DNA from: Vicia villosa
Lineage: Eukaryota; Streptophyta; Magnoliopsida; Fabales; Fabaceae
DNA: 64,000 bases
Assembly: GCF_029867415.1 (NCBI RefSeq)
Contig: NC_081185.1
Coordinates: forward strand, 79,333,553-79,397,552
Direction of reading: 5' to 3'
Both the position numbers and the translations under genes were made by a program. Under the pieces are notes generated by a model that was given only the letters and a program-made list of their open reading frames with translations, ran no database searches and had not been told where the DNA came from. Each line of letters begins with the position of its first letter. The first letter of the stretch is position 1. Of this stretch, positions 35,063-45,300 are shown piece by piece.

Positions 35063-35075
35063 AAAAAGGGGGAGA
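35063..35075 (+). promoter_or_regulatory. copia polypurine tract
   Basis: AAAAAGGGGGAGA directly before the 3' LTR start TGTTAG; the expected plus-strand primer site. Confidence 0.9.
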
Positions 35076-35076
35076 T

Positions 35077-36340
35077 TGTTAGAACAAGATTTGTTCTTAT
35101 CAATTATCTTAGTTTTGATGATAACAATAATATGAATTTTGCTTAAGATAATATGGTACTCTAATCCAATGCAATTTCCCTTTCAGGAAATATATATAAA
35201 GAGTACGCATAATTCAGCGCTCAGAAGTTGTATCTCAAATGGTTCAGCATGCAACATCAGAACATGGTCTGGCAAGACATCAGAAGATGGTCGAAGCAGA
35301 ATCAGAACATGGGTCTATGGAAGCATCAGAAGAACATGAGATCAGAAGCACTGAAGATCAGAAGATGGTATCACGCTCAGAAGCACTTCAAGGTCAGAAG
35401 ATCAGAAGATGCTATGCACCAAGCTGTTTTGACTCTGATGATATTCAAACGTAGTATTCACAAACATCAGATCAGAAGGAAGTACAGGTGGCAGACTACG
35501 CTGACTGACAAAAGGAACGTTAAAAGCTACTAAAGGCTACGTCAGTAGACACAGCGTGAACAAGGCTCGAGGTAGTTGACAAAAGCGTATAACATTAAGT
35601 GCAATGCTGTACGGAACACGCAAAGCATTAAATGCATTCAACGGTCATCTTCTCAACGCCTATAAATATGAAGTTCTGATGAGAAGCAAGGTTACCAATT
35701 CTTAACAACTCTGAACGAAAAGAAACTTGCTGAAACGCTATTCAATCAAAGCTCAGAATCTTCATCAAAGCTCACTACATTGCTGTTGTAATATTTTAGT
35801 GAGATTAAGCTTAAACGTTAAGAGAAATATCACAGTTGTGATTATCGCTTTTAAGAAGCATTTGTAATACTCTTAGAATTACATTAAGTTGTAAGGAACT
35901 AGAGTGATCAGTGTGATCAGTATACTCTAGGAAGTCTTAGCAGTTGGCTGAGCAGTTTGTAACTAGAGTGATCAGGTTGATCAGAATACTCTAGGAAAGT
36001 CTTAGGAGTGAACTAAGCCTAGAGTGATCGTGTTGATCAGTAGACTCTAGAAAAGTCTTAGAGGGTATCTAAGCAGTTGTTCCTGGAGTGATCAGTGTGT
36101 GATCAGAAGACTCTGGAAGACTTAGTTGCGGACTAAGTGGAAAACCATTGTAATCCGTGCGATTAGTGGATTAAATCCTCAGGTTGAGGTAAATCATCTC
36201 TGCGGGGGTGGACTGGAGTAGCTTCGTTAACAGCGAACCAGGATAAAAATAATTGTGCAATTTATTTTTGTCGTCCAAGATTTAAAGTCACACTTATTCA
36301 ATCCCCCCCCCCCCCTTTCTAAGTGTTTTTCTATCCTTCA
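35077..36340 (+). mobile_element. copia 3' LTR
   Basis: 1264 bp, ends CTATCCTTCA before GAATT. Nearly identical to 26799-28059, including the small ORFs. Confidence 0.95.
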
Positions 36341-36345
36341 GAATT
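36341..36345. repeat. target-site duplication GAATT of copia, right copy
   Basis: Matches 26794-26798 and directly follows the copia 3' LTR. Confidence 0.95.
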
Positions 36346-36428
36346 TTCCTGAATACATAATACACAGAGGAGTTCGTTGCTACTGGAAAGCTGTCGACGT
36401 TCCGAATGTTGTTCGCCGCTCAAAGTAA
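36346..36428 (+). pseudogene. displaced 3' end of Ogre gag-pro ORF
   Basis: Once the copia element and one GAATT are discounted, the gag-pro frame at 26795-26798 continues without a break here and meets a stop at 36426-36428. It supplies about 26 codons rich in basic and aromatic residues. It is separated from the rest of its gene by 9.5 kb. Confidence 0.8.
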
Positions 36429-36788
36429 TCACTTCGCTGTTATTTTGACCTCCTGCCTTGCCCAAAGCAGAGAAATGTTTTATAGGGCTTTGCTTTTAAA
36501 TATTCCGCCCAAATAACTTTGTGTATAGGGCTTTGTTTTAAAAGTTTCCCTCTTTGTCCTGCCCAAGACAAATGAGTTTGTGTTTAGGGCTTTGTTTCAA
36601 AGATGAATCATAAATAAAGCGTCATTTTGAATTCCCTACATTATATGTTTTATTTTTGCTTTTTCTGGAAATGGTAATCCTAAAAAACCAAAAAAAAAAT
36701 AAAAAAAAGAAAAACTTTTCTCAAAAAAAATCTGCATACACTCCTGCATTCATAAATTTTCTGAAATAAATATAAATCACATGTGCAG
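36425..36788 (+). other. candidate Ogre intron between gag-pro and pol
   Basis: Donor GT at 36425-36426 (CTCAAA|GTAATC) and acceptor AG at 36787-36788 (CACATGTGCAG|ATTTAC), 364 bp, T-rich and A-rich inside. Both sides are phase 2, so removal would fuse gag-pro to the RT frame and skip the stop at 36426-36428. A spliced intron at this place is established for Ogre; these exact borders are my inference. Confidence 0.6.
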
Positions 36789-39700
36789 ATTTACTATTGA
36801 TAAACCCATTGAATGCAATAACCCTATGCCCTCTCCCAACTTTGAGTTTCCTGTGTTCGAAGCCGAAGAAGAGGAAGAAGAGGAGATCCCGGACGAGATC
36901 TCTCGATTACTTAAGCACGAGGAAAGAGCCATTCTGCCTCACAAAGAGCCTCTAGAAAAGATCAACTTGGGTTCTGAAGAAGACAAAAAAGAAGTGACCA
37001 TTGGATCGCTGCTTGATGCTGATATCAAGAGTAAGTTGACAGACCTTCTCAAAGAATATGTTGACGTGTTTGCCTGGTCCTACCAAGACATGCCTGGGTT
37101 GGATACCAATATTGTTCAGCATTACTTGCCATTGAAGCCAGAATGTCCGCCAGTTAAGCAGAAATTGCGAAGGACTCACCCTGATATGGCTAACAAGATC
37201 AAAGTGGAAGTTCAGAAGCAACTCGACGCAGGTTTTCTTGTCACCTCTGAGTATCCTCAATGGTTGGCCAACATAGTGCCAGTTCCGAAGAAAGATGGCA
37301 AAGTCAGAATGTGTGTTGACTACCGTGACTTGAACAAGGCCAGTCCAAAAGATGATTTTCCATTACCACATATCGACATGCTGGTTGATAACACTGCTAA
37401 GTTCAACGTCTTTTCCTTCATGGACGGGTTCTCCGGTTATAATCAGATTAAGATGGCTCCTGAAGACATGGAGAAGACATCTTTCATCACCCCATGGGGT
37501 ACCTTTTGCTACAAAGTGATGCCGTTTGGATTGAAGAATGCAGGCGCAACTTACCAAAGGGCAATGACTACTCTCTTTCATGACATGATGCATAAAGAAA
37601 TTGAAGTTTATGTGGACGACATGATAGCCAAGTCCAGCACAGAAGAAGAACATATTGAATACCTTTTGAAGTTGTTTCAACGACTAAGGAAATATCAGCT
37701 TCGCTTGAATCCTAACAAATGTACTTTTGGGGTTAGATCTGGAAAACTCCTGGGTTTCATTGTCAGCCAAAGAGGTATTGAAGTAGATCCCGACAAAGTC
37801 AGAGCTATTCAAGAGATGCCTGCACCAAAGACTGAAAAACAAGTAAGAGGATTTCTCGGACGATTGAACTATATCTCCAGATTTATCTCTCAAATGACTG
37901 CTACTTGTGGGCCAATTTTCAAGCTTCTCCGCAAAGATCAAGGGGTTGTATGGACTGAAGATTGCCAGAAAGCGTTCGACAGTATCAAAGAGTACCTGTT
38001 AGAACCACCGATATTGATTCCTCCGGTTGAAGGAAGACCATTAATCATGTACCTTACTGTGTTGGAAGAATCCATGGGTTGTATGCTTGGACAGCAAGAT
38101 GAAACCGGTAAGAAGGAGCATGCCATCTATTACCTGAGTAAGAAACTCACAGACTGTGAGTCTCGTTACTCCATGCTCGAAAAAACATGTTGTGCTTTGG
38201 TTTGGGCTTCAAAACGTCTCCGCCAATACATGATCAACAATACTACTTGGTTAATCTCCAAAATGGATCCGATCAAGTATGTCTTTGAAAAGCCTGCCTT
38301 AACAGGAAGGATTGCCCGATGGCAAATGCTGTTATCTGAGTATGACATTGAGTACCGTGCCCAAAAAGCGGTCAAAGGAAGCATTCTCGCCGATCACCTG
38401 GCACATCAACCAATTAATGAATATCAATCTCTCAAGTTTGACTTTCCTGATGAAGATGTCTTGTACTTGAAGATGAAAGATTGTGACGAACCGTTACCTG
38501 AAGAAGGTCCTGATCCTGGATCAAGATGGGGCCTAATTTTTGATGGAGCAGTAAACGCTTTTGGCAATGGAATTGGGGCAATCATCATCACTCCCAAGGG
38601 TACTCATATCCCGTTCTCCGCCAGATTGCTATTTGATTGCACCAACAACATTGCAGAATATGAAGCTTGTATCATGGGTCTCGAAGAAGCCATTGACTTA
38701 AGGATTAAGATCCTAGACATATATGGAGATTCAGCCCTCGTGATCAACCAAATCAAAGACAAATGGGAAACTTACCACCCTGGCTTGATTCCTTACAGAG
38801 ATTATGCAAGACGTCTGTTGACTTTCTTCAACAAGGTTGAATTGCATCATATACCTCGAGATCAGAATCGAATGGCAGACGCCCTGGCTACTCTATCTTC
38901 CATGTTCAAAGTCAATCATTGGAATGATATGCCTACAGTCAGAATCACGCGCCTTGAAAGGCCCGCTTATGTGTTTGCAACTGAAGCAGTCATCGATGAT
39001 AAACCGTGGTTCCACGACATCAAACGCTTCCTTCAAACTCAAGAGTACCCACTTGGGGCATCAAACAAAGATAAGAAAACTCTAAGGAGGCTTTCTGGCA
39101 GTTTCTTCCTGAACGGAGATGTGCTATACAAAAGAAATTTCGACATGGTTTTGCTCAGATGCGTGGATAGACACGAAGCAGACATGTTAATGCATGAAGT
39201 GCATGAAGGGTCCTTTGGAACTCATTCAAATGGGCATGCAATGTCCAAGAAAATGTTAAGAGCTGGATACTATTGGTTGACAATGGAATCTGATTGTTGT
39301 AAACACGTGAAAAGATGTCACAAGTGCCAGATCTACGCAGATAAGATCCATGTACCACCGACTCTACTCAACGTTCTCTCATCTCCATGGCCTTTCTCCA
39401 TGTGGGGTATTGACATGATTGGAATGATCGAGCCGAAAGCTTCAAACGGTCATCGTTTCATCTTGGTAGCAATTGATTACTTCACCAAATGGGTCGAAGC
39501 AGCATCTTACACCAATGTTACAAGACAAGTGGTTGTGAGGTTCATCAAGAACAACATCATTTGCCGATATGGTGTTCCCAGCAAGATCATTACTGACAAT
39601 GGTTCAAACTTGAACAAAAAGATGATGAAAGAATTATGTGAGGAATTCAAAATTGAGCATCATAACTCTTCTCCTTACAGACCAAAAATGAACGGCGCCG

Positions 39701-40254
39701 TTGAAGCTGCTAACAAGAACATTAAGAAGATCGTCCAGAAAATGGTCGTCACTTACAAAGATTGGCATGAAATGTTGCCATTTGCTTTACATGGGTACCG
39801 TACTTCAGCGCGTACTTCAACAGGGGCAACTCCCTTTTCTCTAGTATACGGCATGGAAGCTGTGCTCCCTGTAGAAGTTGAAATACCATCAATAAGAGTC
39901 CTCATGGAGACTAAGTTATCGGAGGCTGAATGGTGTCAAAGCAGATACGATCAGTTGAACTTAATCGAAGAAAAACGTATGACTGCTCTATGCCATGGAC
40001 AGTTATACCAAGCAAGGATGAAACAAGCCTTCAACAAAAAGGTTCGACCTCGTGAATTTCAAGAAGGCGACCTCGTGCTTAAAAAGATCTTGTCTTTTCA
40101 ACCAGATTCTAGGGGCAAATGGTCTCCTAATTACGAAGGCCCGTATGTTGTCAAAAGAACATTTTCTGGCGGCGCCATGACTCTTGCAACCATGGATGGT
40201 GATGAACTCCCACATCCTGTGAATGCTGATACAGTCAAGAAATACTTTGTCTAA
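36781..40254 (+). CDS. pol: Ogre Pol: RT, RNase H, archaeal-type RNase H, integrase (1157 aa)
   Basis: An intact polymerase polyprotein. After an acidic N-terminus (E-run at 29-35), the RT spans ~120-330 with catalytic Y277-V-D-D280. The gypsy RNase H follows (~370-510). A second, archaeal-type RNase H begins at F587-D588-G-A and ends near 705, diagnostic of the Tat lineage. Integrase has a zinc region (H808 and neighbouring His, C846, C849) and the D-D-35-E triad D878, D939, E975. A C-terminal tail near 1085-1157 lacks a chromodomain. There are no stops or frameshifts. The ATG at 36781 is the first in frame; if the candidate intron is used, translation would enter at 36789 from gag-pro and this ATG would not be needed. 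Confidence 0.95.
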   Translation: MCRFTIDKPIECNNPMPSPNFEFPVFEAEEEEEEEIPDEISRLLKHEERAILPHKEPLEKINLGSEEDKKEVTIGSLLDADIKSKLTDLLKEYVDVFAWSYQDMPGLDTNIVQHYLPLKPECPPVKQKLRRTHPDMANKIKVEVQKQLDAGFLVTSEYPQWLANIVPVPKKDGKVRMCVDYRDLNKASPKDDFPLPHIDMLVDNTAKFNVFSFMDGFSGYNQIKMAPEDMEKTSFITPWGTFCYKVMPFGLKNAGATYQRAMTTLFHDMMHKEIEVYVDDMIAKSSTEEEHIEYLLKLFQRLRKYQLRLNPNKCTFGVRSGKLLGFIVSQRGIEVDPDKVRAIQEMPAPKTEKQVRGFLGRLNYISRFISQMTATCGPIFKLLRKDQGVVWTEDCQKAFDSIKEYLLEPPILIPPVEGRPLIMYLTVLEESMGCMLGQQDETGKKEHAIYYLSKKLTDCESRYSMLEKTCCALVWASKRLRQYMINNTTWLISKMDPIKYVFEKPALTGRIARWQMLLSEYDIEYRAQKAVKGSILADHLAHQPINEYQSLKFDFPDEDVLYLKMKDCDEPLPEEGPDPGSRWGLIFDGAVNAFGNGIGAIIITPKGTHIPFSARLLFDCTNNIAEYEACIMGLEEAIDLRIKILDIYGDSALVINQIKDKWETYHPGLIPYRDYARRLLTFFNKVELHHIPRDQNRMADALATLSSMFKVNHWNDMPTVRITRLERPAYVFATEAVIDDKPWFHDIKRFLQTQEYPLGASNKDKKTLRRLSGSFFLNGDVLYKRNFDMVLLRCVDRHEADMLMHEVHEGSFGTHSNGHAMSKKMLRAGYYWLTMESDCCKHVKRCHKCQIYADKIHVPPTLLNVLSSPWPFSMWGIDMIGMIEPKASNGHRFILVAIDYFTKWVEAASYTNVTRQVVVRFIKNNIICRYGVPSKIITDNGSNLNKKMMKELCEEFKIEHHNSSPYRPKMNGAVEAANKNIKKIVQKMVVTYKDWHEMLPFALHGYRTSARTSTGATPFSLVYGMEAVLPVEVEIPSIRVLMETKLSEAEWCQSRYDQLNLIEEKRMTALCHGQLYQARMKQAFNKKVRPREFQEGDLVLKKILSFQPDSRGKWSPNYEGPYVVKRTFSGGAMTLATMDGDELPHPVNADTVKKYFV

Positions 40255-40900
40255 AAAAGAACAAAAGAACAGCTCGGTAAGTCGAAAACCCGCAAAGGGC
40301 GACTTAGGCAAAAATGAGCGTCTCGGTGGACTGAAAACCTGAAAGGGCGGTCCAGGCAAAAATTAGAGACAATAAACAGAAAAAATGCATCCTGGTAGAT
40401 TGAAAACCTGAAAGGGCAATCTAGGCAAAAATTAGGGATTAATGACAAAGTAACTGCATCAGTCTGTACTTCGTCACCTGAAGAGTCTTTTTCATCAAAG
40501 GAACTTCGATCAAATCATCGCCAATCTGAAGCAACAAACACAGTTGGAACTCAAAGTTGTTAGGGAGAATAGTGGTTATTGCTTTCAATGTAGCCTTTTC
40601 CGCATAATTACCATTTCCAACTTTTGTAAATACTCCATGGAATCACGCCTTTAGCTGATTTCCATCCTATTAAATAAATTTGAGCCTTGTGCCCATTTGT
40701 TTGCAATCTCTAATTTCTTTTAGCTTGCAAAATGACGCTTTAATTGTGTTATTCGTTTTTGAAAGAAAAAAGAAAAAAGTTTTAAATGAATTTACTTCAC
40801 TTCTTCAAAATAAAAGCGAAATTTTCCTTTGAGTTGTGAACAACAGAAGGAACGTCAACAGCTATCTCCATAGGATGAATCAAAGATTATGATAGGAAAA

Positions 40901-41015
40901 GCTCTTCTATCCCCAGTGAAGAAGCTCTTCTATCCCCAGTGAAAAAGCTCTTCTATCCCCAGTGAAGAAGGTCTTTTATCCCCAGTGACGAAGATTTTCC
41001 ATCTCCAGTGAAAAA
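40901..41015. repeat. 23-bp tandem repeat with PBS-complementary core
   Basis: Units GCTCTTCTATCCCCAGTGAA(G/A)AA start at 40901, 40924, 40947 and 40970, with a fifth diverged copy after. The core TCCCCAGTGAAG is the exact reverse complement of twelve bases of the PBS at 20202-20220. Confidence 0.9.
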
Positions 41016-42313
41016 GGTTTTTCCATCTCAACAAGAAAAGATGCTTATCTTCCCCAAAGAAGTTTAAAGCACGGAACACCATTCATCACCTGTGTTATTT
41101 ACACCGTGTTGAAGAACATTTGCCGAGTATCTGGTTGCATTGCGACGTCGGTCCTTCTCCAGTATACACTTCTCTGTCTGTCAGTATTGTCAGTATGCAT
41201 GCTACATTCATGACATTCATCATTCATACATATTTGCATCATTTATGCATTCTTGCATTTTTCAATGTTCATTTGTTTAGGATATATCTATCCCAAAAAA
41301 AAAAAAGCAAAAAAGAGAAAAAAGAGAAGAAGAAAAAGAAGCAGATACGGGCGTGTCATCTCTCCAGTAGATTGTCACCCATAAGCAAAAAGAACATCTT
41401 CTTTTTCCAGTTCCCCACTGAGATCATTCCTCGTGGAAGAAGGTTGCTTCAGTTTCTCCTCTCAAAACAAAGGAGAAAATCCCCAGATGAGTTCATTCCT
41501 CATTGGGTACAAAGTCTTGTTTGACTGTCTCTTTCCAATTCATTCTTGGTTAGAACCCTGTCTTTACCAGAGATTCAAATTCCGATTCCCCAAATAGAGT
41601 CGTGAAAAAACAGACAATAAGCAATAGCCTCATCATCTGAGGAGCTTATTTCTCTTCCAAAAGATTTTTCCTCTCTAGGAAATCAATCATGAAGACCATT
41701 TGACAATCAGGGCCTTATTACTGTTCACAAGGCTGAATAACCAGTAATTCCCCTAGCAAAGTCTCCAGGATCATTTTATCACTCGGCTGATAATTGATCA
41801 TGTCTTCAAAACCACTATCACGAGGCTGGTAGTCGGTAATCCTTTTGTTCTGGTTATATTATTAAACATGTCTATCACCATGCTGATAGTCGGTAATATT
41901 AACCGAACCTTTGAAACTCTTTTTACCATGTCAAGTCTGTCACCATGCTGATAGTCGGTAATACGGTTTCACACCTTTCACCTTCGCATTATTAAACAAG
42001 TCTATCCCCATGCTGATAGTCGATAATGTCGATAGGTAAGCTTTCCTCACAAAGCTATCATTCCCCGGTGAAACATACACTTGCTTTCCCAAAAAGGAAA
42101 AAACGGATTCTCTTCCTAAAACGGATTGAGACATCCATCCCGATCTCTTGTCCCCAGTGGAGTCAGTTTTTGATATCCCTCAGTAAAGATATCCTTACAT
42201 CATTCGCAATTTTGGTATCTTAGGTCCAAAATTCGCGTCTTCTGATATTTAAGTCTCTTCCACCCTATCAAAACAAAGATTTTCAATCTTCATGTCTCAG
42301 GTTGAAGAAACTT

Positions 42314-42324
42314 AAATAGGGGCA
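42314..42324 (+). promoter_or_regulatory. Ogre polypurine tract
   Basis: AAATAGGGGCA just upstream of the 3' LTR, near-identical to the tract at 1849-1859 of the left element. Confidence 0.88.
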
Positions 42325-42326
42325 TC

Positions 42327-45300
42327 TCTCATACCCCAATTTTTGACCTAAGATACCACCTCATATCATTTGCATATGCATCATTTGCATCTCTAACAAA
42401 TTGCATAGCTTGTGTTTGTTACTTGTGCTCAGCAGGGTTTGATCAAGAAATCCCTCATCAGTACAAGCAACAATCAATTAGGGTTTTGTTCTTCCTTCAT
42501 CTCAAATGAATCATATTCATCAACAATCAATATTTGGTCCTCAGAGATTCATTTCAACAATCTCAAAGGCTCTGAACCAACCAAATTAGGGTTTTGACTG
42601 AAGATAGCATACTCCTGACTTTTGCTCAGAGTTTGACCTAATGACTTGGGACATGATATCAAGATCCCAAGTACATCATTTTGACCTAATCCATTGGCTC
42701 ATAACATCTCCTATACAAGGATTGACCAACAGTGAAATTTCAAATCATCAGATTAGGGTTTTGAACTATCAGGGACTGAAATCAGGGATCACATTTGGGA
42801 AACCCTAAAAATCCCCAGGAAGTCAATCAAAGGTTTCAATCATCCTCAAATAATCCCTATGACAATATCCCATGGAAATTGCATCTCAATTCAAGATACA
42901 CAGTCATCAATTTCATCAGATCGACAATTAGGGTTTTTTGACCTAATTCACTGAACAACTGACTTTTTAATCAGGACATGGTGCCACAACTCAAACCATG
43001 GCTCAATATCCTCTAAGGCTTCAATATGATTCATTCATACCATCCATTTGGTGAGGATAGCCTGTTTCATTTGAAATCTCCAGAAACGCGATTCGTCTGA
43101 AAAAAGTCAATTGTACAAGATCACCATTGACTTTTGGGAAATTTTGGTCAACCATGACTTTTGAAGTTTTGAATCATCAATATATGATATATGAAGACAT
43201 TTGATCAAGAAAAATCAAGAAAATCAATCAAGAATCAAAAAGTCAAAGTTTGACTTTCATACTTAGAAAAATTTTCTGTGTTTTTCATGGTTTTTTCCAA
43301 ACTTTGGAAGGGAATTTCTCAAAATTTCACCTACAAACTGAAAAAAACTTCCAACATGAAAGTTGTAGATTTTGATCCAATAAACAACTTTGACACATAT
43401 AATTTTTTTCCATAAGATCAACCATTTAAGAGATATGGAGCTTCAAAGTTGATACTTTTTGAAAACTTCACTTAAAACTTCATTTTTTTCAAAGTTCATG
43501 GATCTTTTTCACCCACTTCCTTAAAGATCTTGAAGAAACTTTCAACTAGGCTTTTGAAGTGTGTAATATGAGCTTTCCAAAATGTCAAAGAGCATGAAAA
43601 AATATGGAGTGTAGCTATGGCTTTGATTTTTGCAATTAGAGGTCATTATGCATGAAATTACAAGCCATTTTCACTAAGCTCAAATGCTATATGGCCTATA
43701 ATTCAAGTGATGACACACCAAAGCAATGATTGAATGATATTTTCTGATTTGAGATCAGAATGGAAAGAGATAAGAAGCTTAGAGAAATAACCATGGTTAA
43801 GTCACTTTAACCATTTTGCATTAAATGGTAAGATTCCTTTCTATCTCCAAATGCCAAATCATCACTTCTTGAAGCAAGTTGCAAAGTTCTGCATTCAGAA
43901 CTCATGGCCTATAAATAGAGGTCATTTCCACTCTTCAATTCACACCAAAACCTCACAAAGCATAGGTTTTCCTTTTCTTTCTTGAATTACAAGTTTCATA
44001 GTTTTCAAAGAGGTAGAAAACTCAACCTCTAAACCTTGCAAGTTCTGAGCAAAGTGAGGCTTCTCACAAGCCACAAACATCATTTGGAAGTTGTTTGATC
44101 CATCCATACACTCCAAAAACACCTAAAACTCAAAATCACTACCTCACTTCCAAATATGCATAACATGAGACTTATCATGCCAATTTTCATCCAGGCTCAT
44201 TTCTGTCCAAACTAATGCTTCTAACATCATCCATATATCACATATGAACTATCCAATCCATCACATATAGCCAATAACCTCAGAATCATCAAATTCGATT
44301 CACTCTTGAAGCTTATGCAGATCGGGTACCATGGCCATGCCCAGATGAATTCAGATGGTTCCAAGCATCCAGACACCTTCCATAAGGTTCATTGAAGCTA
44401 TCCAGATCATCAAACAACTTCTGTAACACCTCCAGGCACGATTTCAATTTCCAGTTTGGCCGTTTTTGAAGGTAAGTCACTTGAACTTCAAACTCTATCA
44501 TACATGCATCATAAATGAAAAACTGGTTTACCATCATGTTTCTGCATATGTATGGATCATTAACCCTCAATCAATTGCAACTTATCATGCACACACACGA
44601 TTTTAGATTGAAACTCAGAATTAGGGTTCTTCGTGTTCATCAGAAAATTGATAGCCTTAGAGATAAAATAAATGCAATTAAATGGTACCATCATGTTCCT
44701 GGTGAAAAATCGAGCAAGATAGGCTATTCACTCGATCCAAACAAATCAGTTTTCAGAATATTCAAATTTGAATTGGGTTTGTGTTCTTGGCGCCAGATTT
44801 TGAAACTGAAATTAGAATTTGATTCAAAAATATAACTGATTCGTTGCAAAAGTTAAACAGACCACGCGCGTGGTCCAGTTGGTTATGTTTTTGAGTGGTG
44901 AGCGTGAGGTTGTGGGTTCAAACCCTTGTGGAGACAAAACCAATTTTTTAGTCCCTATTTTCTTTTATTTTCTTCACAACTTCAATTAATTATTTAACTA
45001 ACCAAATTAATTCATTTTTTATTCATTTTTTACACACCTCTTATTTAATATATATATTTTAAGAATATCAAAAAAAAATCATTAAAAAATATTTATTTGA
45101 TACATTTTTAAATAGGTTTAAAATGACTTGTTTTTAAGTAATTTTAATACTTTTAAATATTATTTTTCATTTGATTTTCAAACTTAATCACTTGTGAATA
45201 TTTTTGAGCAAACCTTAATCATCTAAGTATTAATTGAGGATAACCTTTTTGTTTATCTTGATTAAATTGACTTCTTTCAAAATTCAAATCGTTTTAAAAC

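Larger units (their letters stand above)
33086..35076 (+). other. long 3' non-coding region of copia element
   Basis: About 2 kb between pol and the 3' LTR, where some SIRE elements carry an env-like ORF. I see none: the longest ORFs are about 70-114 codons without transmembrane or signal features. Contents: a (TC)n tract at about 33488-33511 followed by a stretch that reads like a plant 5' leader; a short ORF (33565-33777); an AT-rich tail with AATGAAA; an internal polypurine-like tract at 33994-34004; TGCTCTGATACAT repeats (34310-34410); a 70-bp repeat (34573-34850); and three TCAGGGGGAGA words (34912-34965). Confidence 0.75.
26799..36340 (+). mobile_element. complete SIRE/Maximus-type Ty1/copia element
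   Basis: LTRs 26799-28059 (1261 bp) and 35077-36340 (1264 bp) are flanked by GAATT. By eye they differ by one substitution (26889 region, TCGAATG versus TCCAATG) and by the length of a C-run near the end (10 versus 13). Order inside: PBS-like site, gag, pol, a ~2-kb non-coding 3' region, polypurine tract. Near-identical LTRs mean it is younger than the Ogre it sits in. SIRE assignment rests on LTR ends, domain order and the long 3' region. Confidence 0.95.
40255..42326 (+). other. Ogre 3' untranslated region
   Basis: About 2.07 kb with no domain-bearing ORF. It holds three imperfect copies of GAAAACC(T/C)G(A/C)AAAGGGC..AGGCAAAAAT (40280-40440), a 23-bp array (40901-41015), a purine run (41297-41342) and several copies of CCATGCTGATAGTCGGTAAT (about 41815-42030). 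It ends in the polypurine tract. The repeat-rich nature agrees with the known hypervariability of this region in Tat elements. Confidence 0.8.

Noticed and set aside
41297..41342. Purine run AAAAAAGC...AAGAAGAAAAAGAAG as a second Ogre polypurine tract
   Set aside because: A-rich with few G runs and not followed by an LTR-like TGTCATACC; more likely a simple-sequence run.
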